From Mesorhizobium sp. (GTDB lineage Bacteria; Pseudomonadota; Alphaproteobacteria; Rhizobiales; Rhizobiaceae), in NCBI GenBank assembly GCA_019509685.1, contig JAEKLU010000081.1:1-6533 (forward strand): DNA of 6,533 bases, in the 5' to 3' direction. A program made the position numbers and the translations under genes. The notes beneath the pieces were generated by a model that was not told where the DNA came from, ran no database searches, and was given only the letters and a program-made list of their open reading frames with translations. Below, piece by piece: positions 1 to 5,794 of this stretch. Each line of letters starts with the position of its first letter. The first letter of the stretch is position 1.

Positions 1-59
1 AGACGCTTCCAGTCGGCGTGGTCGGACGGCGCGAGCGGACGGACAATAATCTCAGACAT
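1..59 (-). CDS. GNAT-family N-acetyltransferase, N-terminal fragment
   Basis: Only the first 19 codons are in the window; the gene continues past the left edge. The readable peptide starts MSEIIVRPLAPSDHADWKRL. This resembles the start of GNAT acetyltransferases, in which a first beta strand of the type 'I-x-V-R-P-L' leads into a helix after 'D-x-x-x-W'. The start is supported by a strong Shine-Dalgarno sequence, GGAGGAG on the minus strand, a few bases upstream of the ATG. GNAT enzymes move an acyl group from acyl-CoA to an amine, but the substrate cannot be told from this fragment. It lies 77 nt downstream of the MoxR ATPase gene on the same strand, so the two may be co-transcribed. The family call rests on a short N-terminal pattern and is moderately sure. 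Confidence 0.6.
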   Translation of the reverse strand, partial: MSEIIVRPLAPSDHADWKR

Positions 60-136
60 TTCATCTCCTCCGAAGGGTTCTGGCCGAAGCTGCCTTTCTG
101 GCCGGCTGGCCGCAACAGTCCACAGCCGGGGAAGCG

Positions 137-976
<840 letters not shown>

Positions 977-1125
977 TCTTGCTCCTTATTCGTCGATCGC
1001 GACCGTAAGGATGCTGTCCGGCCTGTGCAAGGGCGCGCCGGCCGCGACGAACGGGCTTGAAACCTGGACCCGAAAATATCCGTTGCTGCAGCAAAGGCCG
1101 CATGGCGGGCCGAAAGGACAACAGC

Positions 1126-1534
1126 GTGAAAGACGAGATATCAGGCAAAACGGCACTGCAGCTCGTCGTCGCGGTGCTGGCGGCGACACCGGTCGTGGTC
1201 GGCATCGAGGGTATCGTATCCGGTCCGGGGTTCCTGCACACAGTCCCGCCCTGGCCGATCGATCTCGACAGCCACTTCCGCTTCCTGTCCGGGCTTTTCC
1301 TGGCCGTCGGCATCGCCTGGTACAGCTGCGTGCCCGGCATCGAGACAAAGACGGAGCGGTTCCGCCTTTTGGCGGCATGCACCTTCGCTGCTCTCGCTAT
1401 TCACAACCGGCGTACCCTCGCGGGGTCACATCGCCGGCCTCTGCGTTGAACTCGTGGCAGTGCCGGCATTGGTCTGGTGGCAGGCACGTGTCGCGAATAA
1501 AGCGGCTGAAAATGCCTGCCTCTCTGGCGCTTAG
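1126..1534 (+). pseudogene. DUF4345-type small membrane protein gene, broken by an internal deletion
   Basis: Two adjoining frames together give one recognisable small membrane protein. The first part (1126-1386) starts at a GTG with an AAAGGA ribosome site and reads VKDEISGKTALQLVVAVLAA onward. It contains a hydrophobic helix, then a DSHFRFLSG segment and a second helix (LFLAVGIAWYS), and ends at ACTF. The second part (about 1388-1534, the +1 frame) reads LLSLFTTGVPSRGHIAGLCV onward, then a last hydrophobic segment (ELVAVPALVWW), and stops at TAG 1532-1534. From memory of the family, about six residues (of a GGLxR type) normally join the two parts, so a loss of about 17 nt near 1386-1388 would explain both the missing residues and the frame change. 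Without repair, the first frame ends at 1449 with an unrelated tail. DUF4345 proteins have no known function. A sequencing error is possible but less likely for a 17-nt loss. Confidence 0.7.
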
Positions 1535-1547
1535 CCGGCCATCGGCC

Positions 1548-1553
1548 TATATT
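1548..1553 (+). promoter_or_regulatory. Possible -10 element for the 6S-like RNA
   Basis: TATATT matches the sigma-70 -10 consensus at five of six positions and would start a transcript near 1560. That would give the upstream RNA about the right length for 6S. No convincing -35 hexamer is seen 16-18 nt upstream, so this is a weak call. Confidence 0.25.
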
Positions 1554-1605
1554 GAGCTCGGCGGTCTGCGCTTCCCGGCAGGAAACACTTTTCCCCGGGG
1601 CCTTA

Positions 1606-1713
1606 ACGATCCTTAGGGAGCTGTCCCTGGGAAGACCCGTGGGTTTTCTCACACGGCGCCCACCTACTTTGTAGGCACCCGGGATCGACCTTTCCACCGG
1701 TTGTGTGGATCGT
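1606..1713 (+). ncRNA. ssrS: Probable 6S RNA (core; true ends uncertain)
   Basis: A GC-rich non-coding stretch directly upstream of fau, the place where 6S RNA is found in many proteobacteria. A closing stem can be drawn between ACGATCC (1606-1612) and GGATCGT (1707-1713). Inside it lie a stem TCCCTGGG (1624-1631) with CCCGGGA (1678-1684), with a mismatch, and two hairpins: CCGTG/CACGG (1637-1641/1652-1656) and CCTAC/GTAGG (1663-1667/1671-1675). The segment around CGCCCACCTAC...CCCGGGATCGA resembles rhizobial 6S RNA as I remember it. 6S RNA mimics an open promoter and binds the housekeeping RNA polymerase holoenzyme. The usual length is 150-180 nt, so the transcript probably extends beyond this core, perhaps to about 1560-1740, where GCGGTCT (1561-1567) can pair with AGACTCGC (1732-1739). 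The call rests on position, structure and partial recall, not on an alignment. Confidence 0.65.
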
Positions 1714-1738
1714 CACTGTCTCGATTTCGAGAGACTCG

Positions 1739-1790
1739 CGCTAGAAAACGTCGCTTCTGCAACGCCATCCAAATCCAGCCTTTTCTAGCG
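1739..1790 (+). repeat. Perfect 10-bp inverted repeat between 6S-like RNA and fau
   Basis: CGCTAGAAAA at 1739-1748 is matched exactly by its reverse complement TTTTCTAGCG at 1781-1790, with 32 nt between the arms. The 3' arm ends 7 nt before the fau start codon, where a Shine-Dalgarno sequence would be expected, and no good ribosome site is visible there. In RNA this could form a hairpin that affects fau translation or 6S 3' processing; in DNA it could be a protein-binding site. Just before it, TCTCG (1719-1723) and CGAGA (1728-1732) form another short hairpin without a T tract. The repeat is certain; its function is inferred. Confidence 0.6.
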
Positions 1791-1797
1791 TCACGGC

Positions 1798-2379
1798 ATG
1801 ACCTCTTCCAAAGACCTGAAAAAACAGCTTCGCAAGGAAGCGCTGGCGCGACGCGATGCGCTGGACGAATTCTGGCGCGTGGAGATCGCGCTTGAAATGG
1901 CCGAAACCGCGAAAGAGAAGATCGCGCTCGAGCCCGGCCAGATCGTCTCCGGCTTCTGGCCCATGCGCTCCGAGGTCGATGTCCGGCCGCTGATGTTCGC
2001 GTTGCGCGAAAATGGCGCCAGGCTCTGCCTGCCGGCGATCCTCGACAAGACCACGATCGTCTTTCGCGAACTGGTGCGCGGCGCGCCGATGGTCGAGATG
2101 GGGTTCGGCACGGTCGGTCCGCATGAAGAAGCGGAAGTGCTCGATCCGACCATGATGCTGGTGCCGCTTGCCGCCTTCGACGCGCGCGGCCATCGGATAG
2201 GCTACGGCGCCGGCTACTACGACCGGGCGATCGCCAAACTCGCCGCCAAGGGCATCACTCCCAGGCTGATCGGCATCGCCTTCGATTGCCAGGAAGTCGA
2301 GCGCGTGCCGGAAGAGGACCATGACGTCATCGTTTCGGAAATATTGACCGAGAGCGGGCTGCGCCGGTTCATAGCTTGA
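1798..2379 (+). CDS. fau: 5-formyltetrahydrofolate cyclo-ligase
   Basis: A cytoplasmic enzyme of 193 residues, normal for the family. It converts 5-formyl-THF to 5,10-methenyl-THF with ATP hydrolysis, returning a folate storage/inhibitor form to the one-carbon pool. The N-terminus (KKQLRKEALARRDAL, residues 8-22) is the basic helix usual for the family. The signature is at 135-143 (GYGAGYYDR), preceded by VPLAAFDARGHRI (122-134), which holds nucleotide- and folate-binding residues. The N-terminal pattern supports ATG 1798, although no clear Shine-Dalgarno precedes it; the upstream 10-bp inverted repeat may matter here. The probable 6S RNA lies just upstream, a linkage also known from E. coli (ssrS-ygfA). 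The stop codon overlaps the -35 box of the following toxin-antitoxin promoter. Confidence 0.93.
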   Translation: MTSSKDLKKQLRKEALARRDALDEFWRVEIALEMAETAKEKIALEPGQIVSGFWPMRSEVDVRPLMFALRENGARLCLPAILDKTTIVFRELVRGAPMVEMGFGTVGPHEEAEVLDPTMMLVPLAAFDARGHRIGYGAGYYDRAIAKLAAKGITPRLIGIAFDCQEVERVPEEDHDVIVSEILTESGLRRFIA

Positions 2380-2419
2380 CGTTCATGCCCGTCTGATCGA
2401 TACTACTGAATTCCAGTAG
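2376..2419 (+). promoter_or_regulatory. Promoter and operator-like palindrome for the toxin-antitoxin cassette
   Basis: TTGACG at 2376-2381 (five of six to the -35 consensus) and GATACT at 2399-2404 (four of six to the -10) are separated by exactly 17 nt. The -35 overlaps the fau stop codon. A perfect 6-bp inverted repeat, CTACTG (2403-2408) and CAGTAG (2414-2419) with a 5-nt spacer, covers the end of the -10 and the expected transcription start. It lies just ahead of the brnT start at 2426. Type II antitoxins commonly repress their own promoter at such sites, so this is the likely operator for the HTH protein encoded at 2668-3024. The elements are visible; their use is inferred. Confidence 0.5.
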
Positions 2420-2425
2420 GTCTGC

Positions 2426-2705
2426 ATGCTTGAATTCGAGTGGGATGACGAGAAAGCAGCGGGCAATCTTGCCAAGCATGGTGTGGCATTTTCCGATGCC
2501 AGGCGCTGTTCGACGACATCCACGCGTTGCACTATTCCGATCGCTCGATGAATTACGAGGAAGAGCGGTTTATTGGCCTCGGCATCGTCAATGGGGTGCG
2601 CTGACGGTGGTTTACACCGAGCGCGACGACCGAATAAGACTGATCTCCGCCAGGAAGGCGGCGCGCCATGAGCAGAAAGCATATGACCAAGCACGCAGGG
2701 ACTGA
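2426..2705 (+). pseudogene. brnT: BrnT-family toxin gene with two frameshifts
   Basis: Joining three frames gives a full-length BrnT-like protein of about 92 residues. Part 1 (2426 to about 2500) reads MLEFEWDDEKAAGNLAKHGV onward, the hallmark N-terminus of BrnT. Part 2 (about 2500-2600) reads QALFDDIHALHYSDRSMNYE onward to FIGLGIVNGV. Part 3 (about 2601-2705) reads LTVVYTERDDRIRLISARKA onward and ends QARRD. Each change of frame fits loss of one base, near 2498-2502 (GATGCCAGG) and near 2594-2600 (GGGGTGCG). BrnT is a RelE-like ribonuclease toxin that blocks translation. As read, frame 1 cannot give a working toxin. The 3' end overlaps the downstream HTH gene by 38 nt, as in intact toxin-antitoxin pairs. 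Two independent sequencing errors are the main alternative. Confidence 0.82.
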
Positions 2706-3024
2706 AACCGAGACTGATTGGGATCGCCTGCGCGACATGAGCGACTCAGATGCGGAAGCTGGCGCCTTGGCGGACAAAGACAATCCTCCGATCCGCACGG
2801 ATCGGTCGGATATGGCGCCTGTTGCGCGGGTCAAAGTGATACGCAGCGCTTTGCACCTCACACAGGAGGAGTTTTCCGTCCGCTATCGCATTCCGCTCGG
2901 TACGCTGAGAGACTGGGAGCAGGGAAGAACAGAGCCGGACCAGGCTGCGCAGGCCTATTTGCAGGTTATCGCCAAGGAGCCGGACACGGTGTCGCGGGCG
3001 CTCGGTACGCGTAGCGCCGCATGA
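2668..3024 (+). CDS. HTH antitoxin/regulator partner of BrnT
   Basis: An intact 118-residue protein. The N-terminal half is acidic and looks flexible (residues 13-50, including SDSDAEAGALADKDNPP), as in antitoxins that wrap the toxin. The C-terminal half is a helix-turn-helix of the Xre/YiaG type: residues 55-86 carry VKVIRSALHLTQEEF, then IPLGTLRDWEQGRTEP, with the second helix pair ending near 100. Its role would be to neutralise BrnT and repress the shared promoter, probably at the palindrome 2403-2419. AGGAAGG (2652-2658) precedes ATG 2668; ATG 2683 is an in-frame alternative. It overlaps brnT by 38 nt and ends in an ATGA overlap with the metallophosphoesterase gene. With brnT broken it would be an orphan antitoxin and may now act only as a regulator. 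It differs from classical BrnA by having an Xre-like HTH instead of a ribbon-helix-helix. Confidence 0.82.
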   Translation: MSRKHMTKHAGTETETDWDRLRDMSDSDAEAGALADKDNPPIRTDRSDMAPVARVKVIRSALHLTQEEFSVRYRIPLGTLRDWEQGRTEPDQAAQAYLQVIAKEPDTVSRALGTRSAA

Positions 3025-3845
3025 GACTTCTTTTCCTCGGCGACATGGTTGGCAAGACAGGGCGCACGGCGGTGTGGGAACAGCTGCCCGGACTGATTTC
3101 GGACTTCAAGCTCGATTTCGTCGTCGTCAATGGCGAGAACGCCGCCGGTGGTTTCGGCATCACTGAAGAGATTTTTCGCGAGACGCTCGCCGCCGGCGCC
3201 GATGTCGTCACCACCGGCAACCATGTCTGGGATCAGCGCGAGGCATTGATCTTCGCCCCGCGCGAGGAGCGTTTCCTGCGCCCTTCCAATTTTCCCAAGG
3301 GCACGCCGGGGCGCGGCTCCGGCGTCTATATCGCCAGGAACGGCGCGCGGGTGCTGGTCGCCAACGTCATGGGCCGCGTCTTCATGCATCCCGAGCTTGA
3401 CGACCCGTTCCAGGCCGGCGAGCGCGAGCTTGCCGCCTGTCCGCTTGGCGAGCAGGCCGATGCCGTGGTCTTCGATTTCCATGCCGAGGCGACTTCGGAA
3501 AAGATGTGCTTCGCGCATTTCGTCGACGGCCGCGCCAGCCTGGTCGTCGGCACGCACACGCACCAGCCGACCGCCGATCACCATATCCTCAATGGCGGCA
3601 CCGGCTATATTTCGGACGCCGGCATGTGCGGCGATTATGATTCCTCGCTCGGCATGGACAAGGAAGAGCCGCTCAACCGTTTTCTGTCGAAAGTGCCGAA
3701 AGGACGTTTCGAGGCGGCAAACGGGCCGGCGACGCTGTGTGGCGTCGGCGTCACCATATCCGACCGCACCGGACTTGCGGAGAAGATCGCGCCGTTTCGT
3801 CGCGGGCCACGGCTTGAAGAAACGGCGCCGTCTTTCTGGTCCTGA
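3021..3845 (+). CDS. YmdB-type (TIGR00282) metallophosphoesterase
   Basis: A complete 274-residue calcineurin-like phosphoesterase of the TIGR00282/YmdB family. Metal-ligand motifs are in order: GD (7-8), NGEN (37-40), GNH (66-68), DFHAEATSEK (152-161) and GTHTH (177-181). Family members bind two metal ions, and the Bacillus subtilis protein is a 2',3'-cyclic-nucleotide phosphodiesterase that affects biofilm and motility decisions; the role in alphaproteobacteria is not established. It has no signal peptide and should be cytoplasmic. The start MRLLFLGDMVGKTGR is typical of the family. The ATG overlaps the stop of the HTH gene (ATGA), with no strong ribosome site of its own, so translation is probably coupled to that gene. 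The usual partner upstream in related genomes is, as I recall, fau, which would put the toxin-antitoxin cassette inside an older operon. Confidence 0.9.
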   Translation: MRLLFLGDMVGKTGRTAVWEQLPGLISDFKLDFVVVNGENAAGGFGITEEIFRETLAAGADVVTTGNHVWDQREALIFAPREERFLRPSNFPKGTPGRGSGVYIARNGARVLVANVMGRVFMHPELDDPFQAGERELAACPLGEQADAVVFDFHAEATSEKMCFAHFVDGRASLVVGTHTHQPTADHHILNGGTGYISDAGMCGDYDSSLGMDKEEPLNRFLSKVPKGRFEAANGPATLCGVGVTISDRTGLAEKIAPFRRGPRLEETAPSFWS

Positions 3846-3913
3846 CGTTGATATAGAGGTTTTTAGTACCTAACTGCCGGCGACACTGCTCTAGATCGTA
3901 GGGGACGACCTCC

Positions 3914-4681
3914 ATGCAGGTTATAGAATTCCTGGCGCCGCATTTTCATTTTATTTCCGATCCAACAGCGTGGGTCGCGCTTTTGACCCTTGTGGTGCTC
4001 GAGATCGTGCTCGGCATCGACAATCTGATCTTCATCTCGATCCTGACCAACAAATTGCCGGAAGCGCAGCGGGCCCGCGCGCGCCGGCTGGGCATTTCGG
4101 CGGCGCTGATCATGCGGCTGGTGCTGCTCGCCACCATCTCCATCATCGTGCAGCTGACGACGCCGGTGTTCACCGCGTTCGGGCACGGATTCTCCTGGCG
4201 CGACCTGATCCTGATCGCCGGCGGCCTCTTCCTGGTCTGGAAAGCGACGAAGGAAATCCATCACACAGTCGATCCGGAGGACCATCAGGATTCGATCGTC
4301 GGCGGTACGCTGCAGATGAGCCTGGCCGGCGCGATCTTCCAGATCCTGTTGCTCGACCTCGTCTTCTCGATCGATTCCATCATCACCGCCGTCGGCATGA
4401 CCGACGAGATCGCCATCATGTATATCGCGGTGATCGTGGCGGTGAGCGTGATGATGCTGGCGGCTGGCCCGCTCGCCAATTTCATCGCCAGGAACCCCTC
4501 GATCGTCATGCTGGCGCTGGGCTTCCTTTTGATGATCGGCATGACGCTGATCGCCGACGGCATGGGCTACCATGTGCCCAAGGGCTACATTTACGCCGCC
4601 ATGGGCTTTTCGGCGCTGGTCGAGGGCCTCAACATGCTGGCGCGGAGCCGGAAGAAGCAGAGGTCCGGCAGCGGGCATTGA
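3914..4681 (+). CDS. TerC-family integral membrane protein
   Basis: 255 residues with about seven predicted membrane helices. The two inverted TerC half-motifs are clear: E30 with GIDN at 34-37 in the first helix, and D148 with SIDS at 152-155 in the matching helix. These acidic residues are thought to form a metal-ion site; several TerC proteins (Alx, MeeY/MeeF type) export manganese, some loading exported enzymes. A charged loop ([11 protein letters not shown], 116-126) joins the halves, and the C-terminus is basic ([12 protein letters not shown]), probably cytoplasmic. There are no CBS or CorC domains, so this is the short YgdQ-like form. GGGGA (3901-3905) lies 8 nt before the ATG. No tellurite-resistance genes are nearby, so tellurite resistance should not be inferred. 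The gene has its own 68-nt upstream gap, where I see no convincing promoter. Confidence 0.9.
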   Translation: MQVIEFLAPHFHFISDPTAWVALLTLVVLEIVLGIDNLIFISILTNKLPEAQRARARRLGISAALIMRLVLLATISIIVQLTTPVFTAFGHGFSWRDLILIAGGLFLVWKATKEIHHTVDPEDHQDSIVGGTLQMSLAGAIFQILLLDLVFSIDSIITAVGMTDEIAIMYIAVIVAVSVMMLAAGPLANFIARNPSIVMLALGFLLMIGMTLIADGMGYHVPKGYIYAAMGFSALVEGLNMLARSRKKQRSGSGH

Positions 4682-4697
4682 CCGCCGGCAGGACCTT

Positions 4698-4721
4698 GCG
4701 GGAGAGTTTCAGCTCTCCCGC
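4698..4721. terminator. Shared hairpin terminator between convergent terC-like and SRPBCC genes
   Basis: GCGGGAGAG (4698-4706) pairs perfectly with CTCTCCCGC (4713-4721) around a 6-nt loop, 17 nt after the TerC stop and 6 nt beyond the SRPBCC stop. It lies exactly between two converging genes. There is no long T run on either strand, so it may act as a weak or Rho-assisted terminator in both directions. Confidence 0.6.
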
Positions 4722-4726
4722 TACTC

Positions 4727-5209
4727 TCATTTGCGCTCTGAAGTCGGCAATTCACCACGCATTTCGCTGGGATAGAATCCCTCGCGCAAATTGATGCCGT
4801 ATTCGAGATAGGCCTTCATGCAGGCCAGCATGTGCGACCAGCCTTCGCAATTGCCGTAGGACGACTTGCGGCCTGCCTCGTCCTCATACCAGCCCGTCTC
4901 GACGATGGTGACGAAGGTGCCGCCATCGTCGAGCGGCTCGAAATTCATCTCGATCCTGGTCTTGTAGGGCGGTCTGACGTCTGGGCCGCTGCCATCCCAA
5001 CGCAAGACAATGCGCTTGTCGGCGATCACCTCGTCGACCTCGACCGGCACTGCCTTCCACCAGGTGACGGTGGTGCCGGCGACCAGCGGAGCGGACGCCC
5101 CGCCGATGGTGGTGAAATAGCCGCTGAGCTTGGTCGGGTTGACGACCGCGTCGAAGACCTCGGCGACCGGTTTGCCGATGCGTCCGGAAATCTTGAATCC
5201 AAGGGACAT
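4727..5209 (-). CDS. SRPBCC-domain (AHSA1-like) protein
   Basis: 160 residues forming one SRPBCC/START-like domain. The N-terminal strand and helix read FKISGRIGKPVAEVFDAVVNPTKLSGYF, followed by the VTWW...VEVDEVIADKRIVLRW strands typical of the Aha1-like C-terminal group. The C-terminal helix holds GWSHMLACMKAYLEYGINLR. Such domains form a deep cavity for hydrophobic ligands; in small ArsR-linked members the ligand is unknown. I chose ATG 5209 because AAGGAG lies 8 nt upstream; a GTG at 5215 in the same frame is only 2 nt from that site and is less likely. The gene is divergent from the ArsR gene, and the shared gap holds a perfect palindrome inside its promoter, so ArsR very probably represses it. 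No signal peptide is seen. Confidence 0.87.
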   Translation of the reverse strand: MSLGFKISGRIGKPVAEVFDAVVNPTKLSGYFTTIGGASAPLVAGTTVTWWKAVPVEVDEVIADKRIVLRWDGSGPDVRPPYKTRIEMNFEPLDDGGTFVTIVETGWYEDEAGRKSSYGNCEGWSHMLACMKAYLEYGINLREGFYPSEMRGELPTSERK

Positions 5210-5226
5210 ATCCACAGCTCCTTATC

Positions 5227-5253
5227 TTGATCGTCAATACAATATGTTATAGA
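5227..5253 (+). promoter_or_regulatory. Candidate promoter of the ArsR-family gene
   Basis: TTGATC (5227-5232) and TATAGA (5248-5253) are 15 nt apart, slightly short of ideal. Transcription from here would begin around 5260, within a few bases of the ATG at 5262. This fits the lack of any Shine-Dalgarno sequence and suggests a leaderless mRNA. Confidence 0.4.
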
Positions 5254-5268
5254 AATATAACATGTCAA
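5241..5268 (-). promoter_or_regulatory. SRPBCC gene promoter with embedded ArsR operator
   Basis: On the minus strand, TTGACA (5263-5268, full match to the -35 consensus) and CATATT (5241-5246, four of six) are 16 nt apart. The perfect inverted repeat ATGTTATA (5244-5251) and TATAACAT (5256-5263), with a 4-nt GAAA spacer, occupies the space between them. A dimeric ArsR-type repressor bound there would block the promoter. The second arm contains the ATG of the ArsR gene (5262-5264), so the same binding event would also control the regulator. The sequence elements are plain; the binding is inferred. Confidence 0.65.
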
Positions 5269-5585
5269 GCCAAACCGCGGACGATCATGTTTTCAAGGCC
5301 TTGGCGCATTCGCGCCGGCGCGAATTGCTGGATCTCCTGAAGGATCAACCGCGGACCACGGGCACGCTTTGCGAGGCGTTTCCCGACATGGACCGCTGCA
5401 CGGTGATGATGCATCTCAAGGTGCTGGAAGATGCCGATCTGGTCGTGGCCCGGCGCGAGGGGCGCGAGCGCTGGAACCATCTCAATGCCTTGCCGATCAA
5501 GCAGATCCACGATCGCTGGATCAGCCAATATGCCGGCCATGCGATCAGCATCCTCGACCGGCTCAAGTCCGACCTCGAGGGGTGA
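5262..5585 (+). CDS. ArsR-family winged-helix transcriptional regulator
   Basis: 107 residues. The ArsR N-terminal helix reads VFKALAHSRRRELLDLL (10-26). The recognition-helix region is DRCTVMMHLKVLEDADLV (44-61), followed by a wing with REGRERWNHLN (65-75) and a C-terminal dimer helix. The ELCVCDL metal-binding motif of arsenic and cadmium sensors is absent; the two cysteines (37 and 46) are not in that arrangement, so it is unlikely to be a classical metal sensor. It should repress the divergent SRPBCC gene and itself through the palindrome at 5244-5263. No ribosome site precedes ATG 5262, and no in-frame start fits better, so a leaderless message is likely. ArsR-SRPBCC gene pairs of this kind are common in rhizobia and actinobacteria. 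Confidence 0.88.
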   Translation: MSSQTADDHVFKALAHSRRRELLDLLKDQPRTTGTLCEAFPDMDRCTVMMHLKVLEDADLVVARREGRERWNHLNALPIKQIHDRWISQYAGHAISILDRLKSDLEG

Positions 5586-5629
5586 GTTGGCTGCGCAGGC
5601 AGGTCCAGAGCTTCGCTGTACGGCGCGGC

Positions 5630-5658
5630 TGGACGAATTGAGCCGATTTATCTATAAG
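5630..5658 (+). promoter_or_regulatory. Candidate promoter for yebC
   Basis: TGGACG (5630-5635, four of six to -35) and TATAAG (5653-5658, five of six to -10) have a 17-nt spacer. This would start yebC transcription near 5665, leaving a leader of about 130 nt. It is the best candidate in the 209-nt gap between the ArsR gene and yebC. Confidence 0.4.
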
Positions 5659-5685
5659 CCGGCCATTCCGACAAAGAGCGCCGTG

Positions 5686-5699
5686 TGCCTTCGCAGGCA
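5686..5699 (+). other. Small hairpin in the yebC leader or after the ArsR gene
   Basis: TGCCT (5686-5690) pairs with AGGCA (5695-5699) around a TCGC loop. There is no T tract directly after it. It could end ArsR transcription or be part of the yebC leader; with only 5 bp it may also be chance. Confidence 0.3.
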
Positions 5700-5739
5700 A
5701 TCTGAGACGTTCTGAAAATTTGAATTCGAGCGTCCCGCC

Positions 5740-5761
5740 GGCGAAGTGAAATCACTTTGCC
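5740..5761 (+). other. Nine-bp hairpin in the yebC leader
   Basis: GGCGAAGTG (5740-5748) pairs with CACTTTGCC... arm 5753-5761 read as CACTTTGCC, with one G-U pair and an AAAT loop. It ends 33 nt before the yebC start and has no T tract, so a simple terminator is unlikely. It may stabilise the leader or bind a protein. Confidence 0.45.
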
Positions 5762-5794
5762 TCGGGTGCTCTAGCCGAACACGACAGGGGTGCC

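Noticed and set aside
1083..1094. Perfect 12-bp palindrome TTGCTGCAGCAA ahead of the DUF4345 gene
   Set aside because: It is a possible operator, but no promoter elements are positioned around it and no regulator gene is adjacent. A single 12-bp palindrome is weak evidence alone.
1741..2322. Open frame of 193 codons opposite fau
   Set aside because: It is antisense to a complete cyclo-ligase with its signature motif, and its composition is typical of shadow frames.
2955..3584. Open frame of 209 codons opposite the YmdB-type gene
   Set aside because: It is antisense to strongly conserved metallophosphoesterase motifs and resembles no known family.
3863..4678. Long open frame of 271 codons on the minus strand opposite the TerC gene, rich in His, Asp, Gln and Arg
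   Set aside because: Its low-complexity composition is what the antisense of a GC-rich membrane protein gene gives. TerC motifs on the plus strand are clear, and no ribosome site supports the reverse frame.
3914..4681. Tellurite resistance function suggested by the TerC name
   Set aside because: There are no other ter genes nearby. The short YgdQ-like form is better linked to metal-ion transport than to tellurite resistance.
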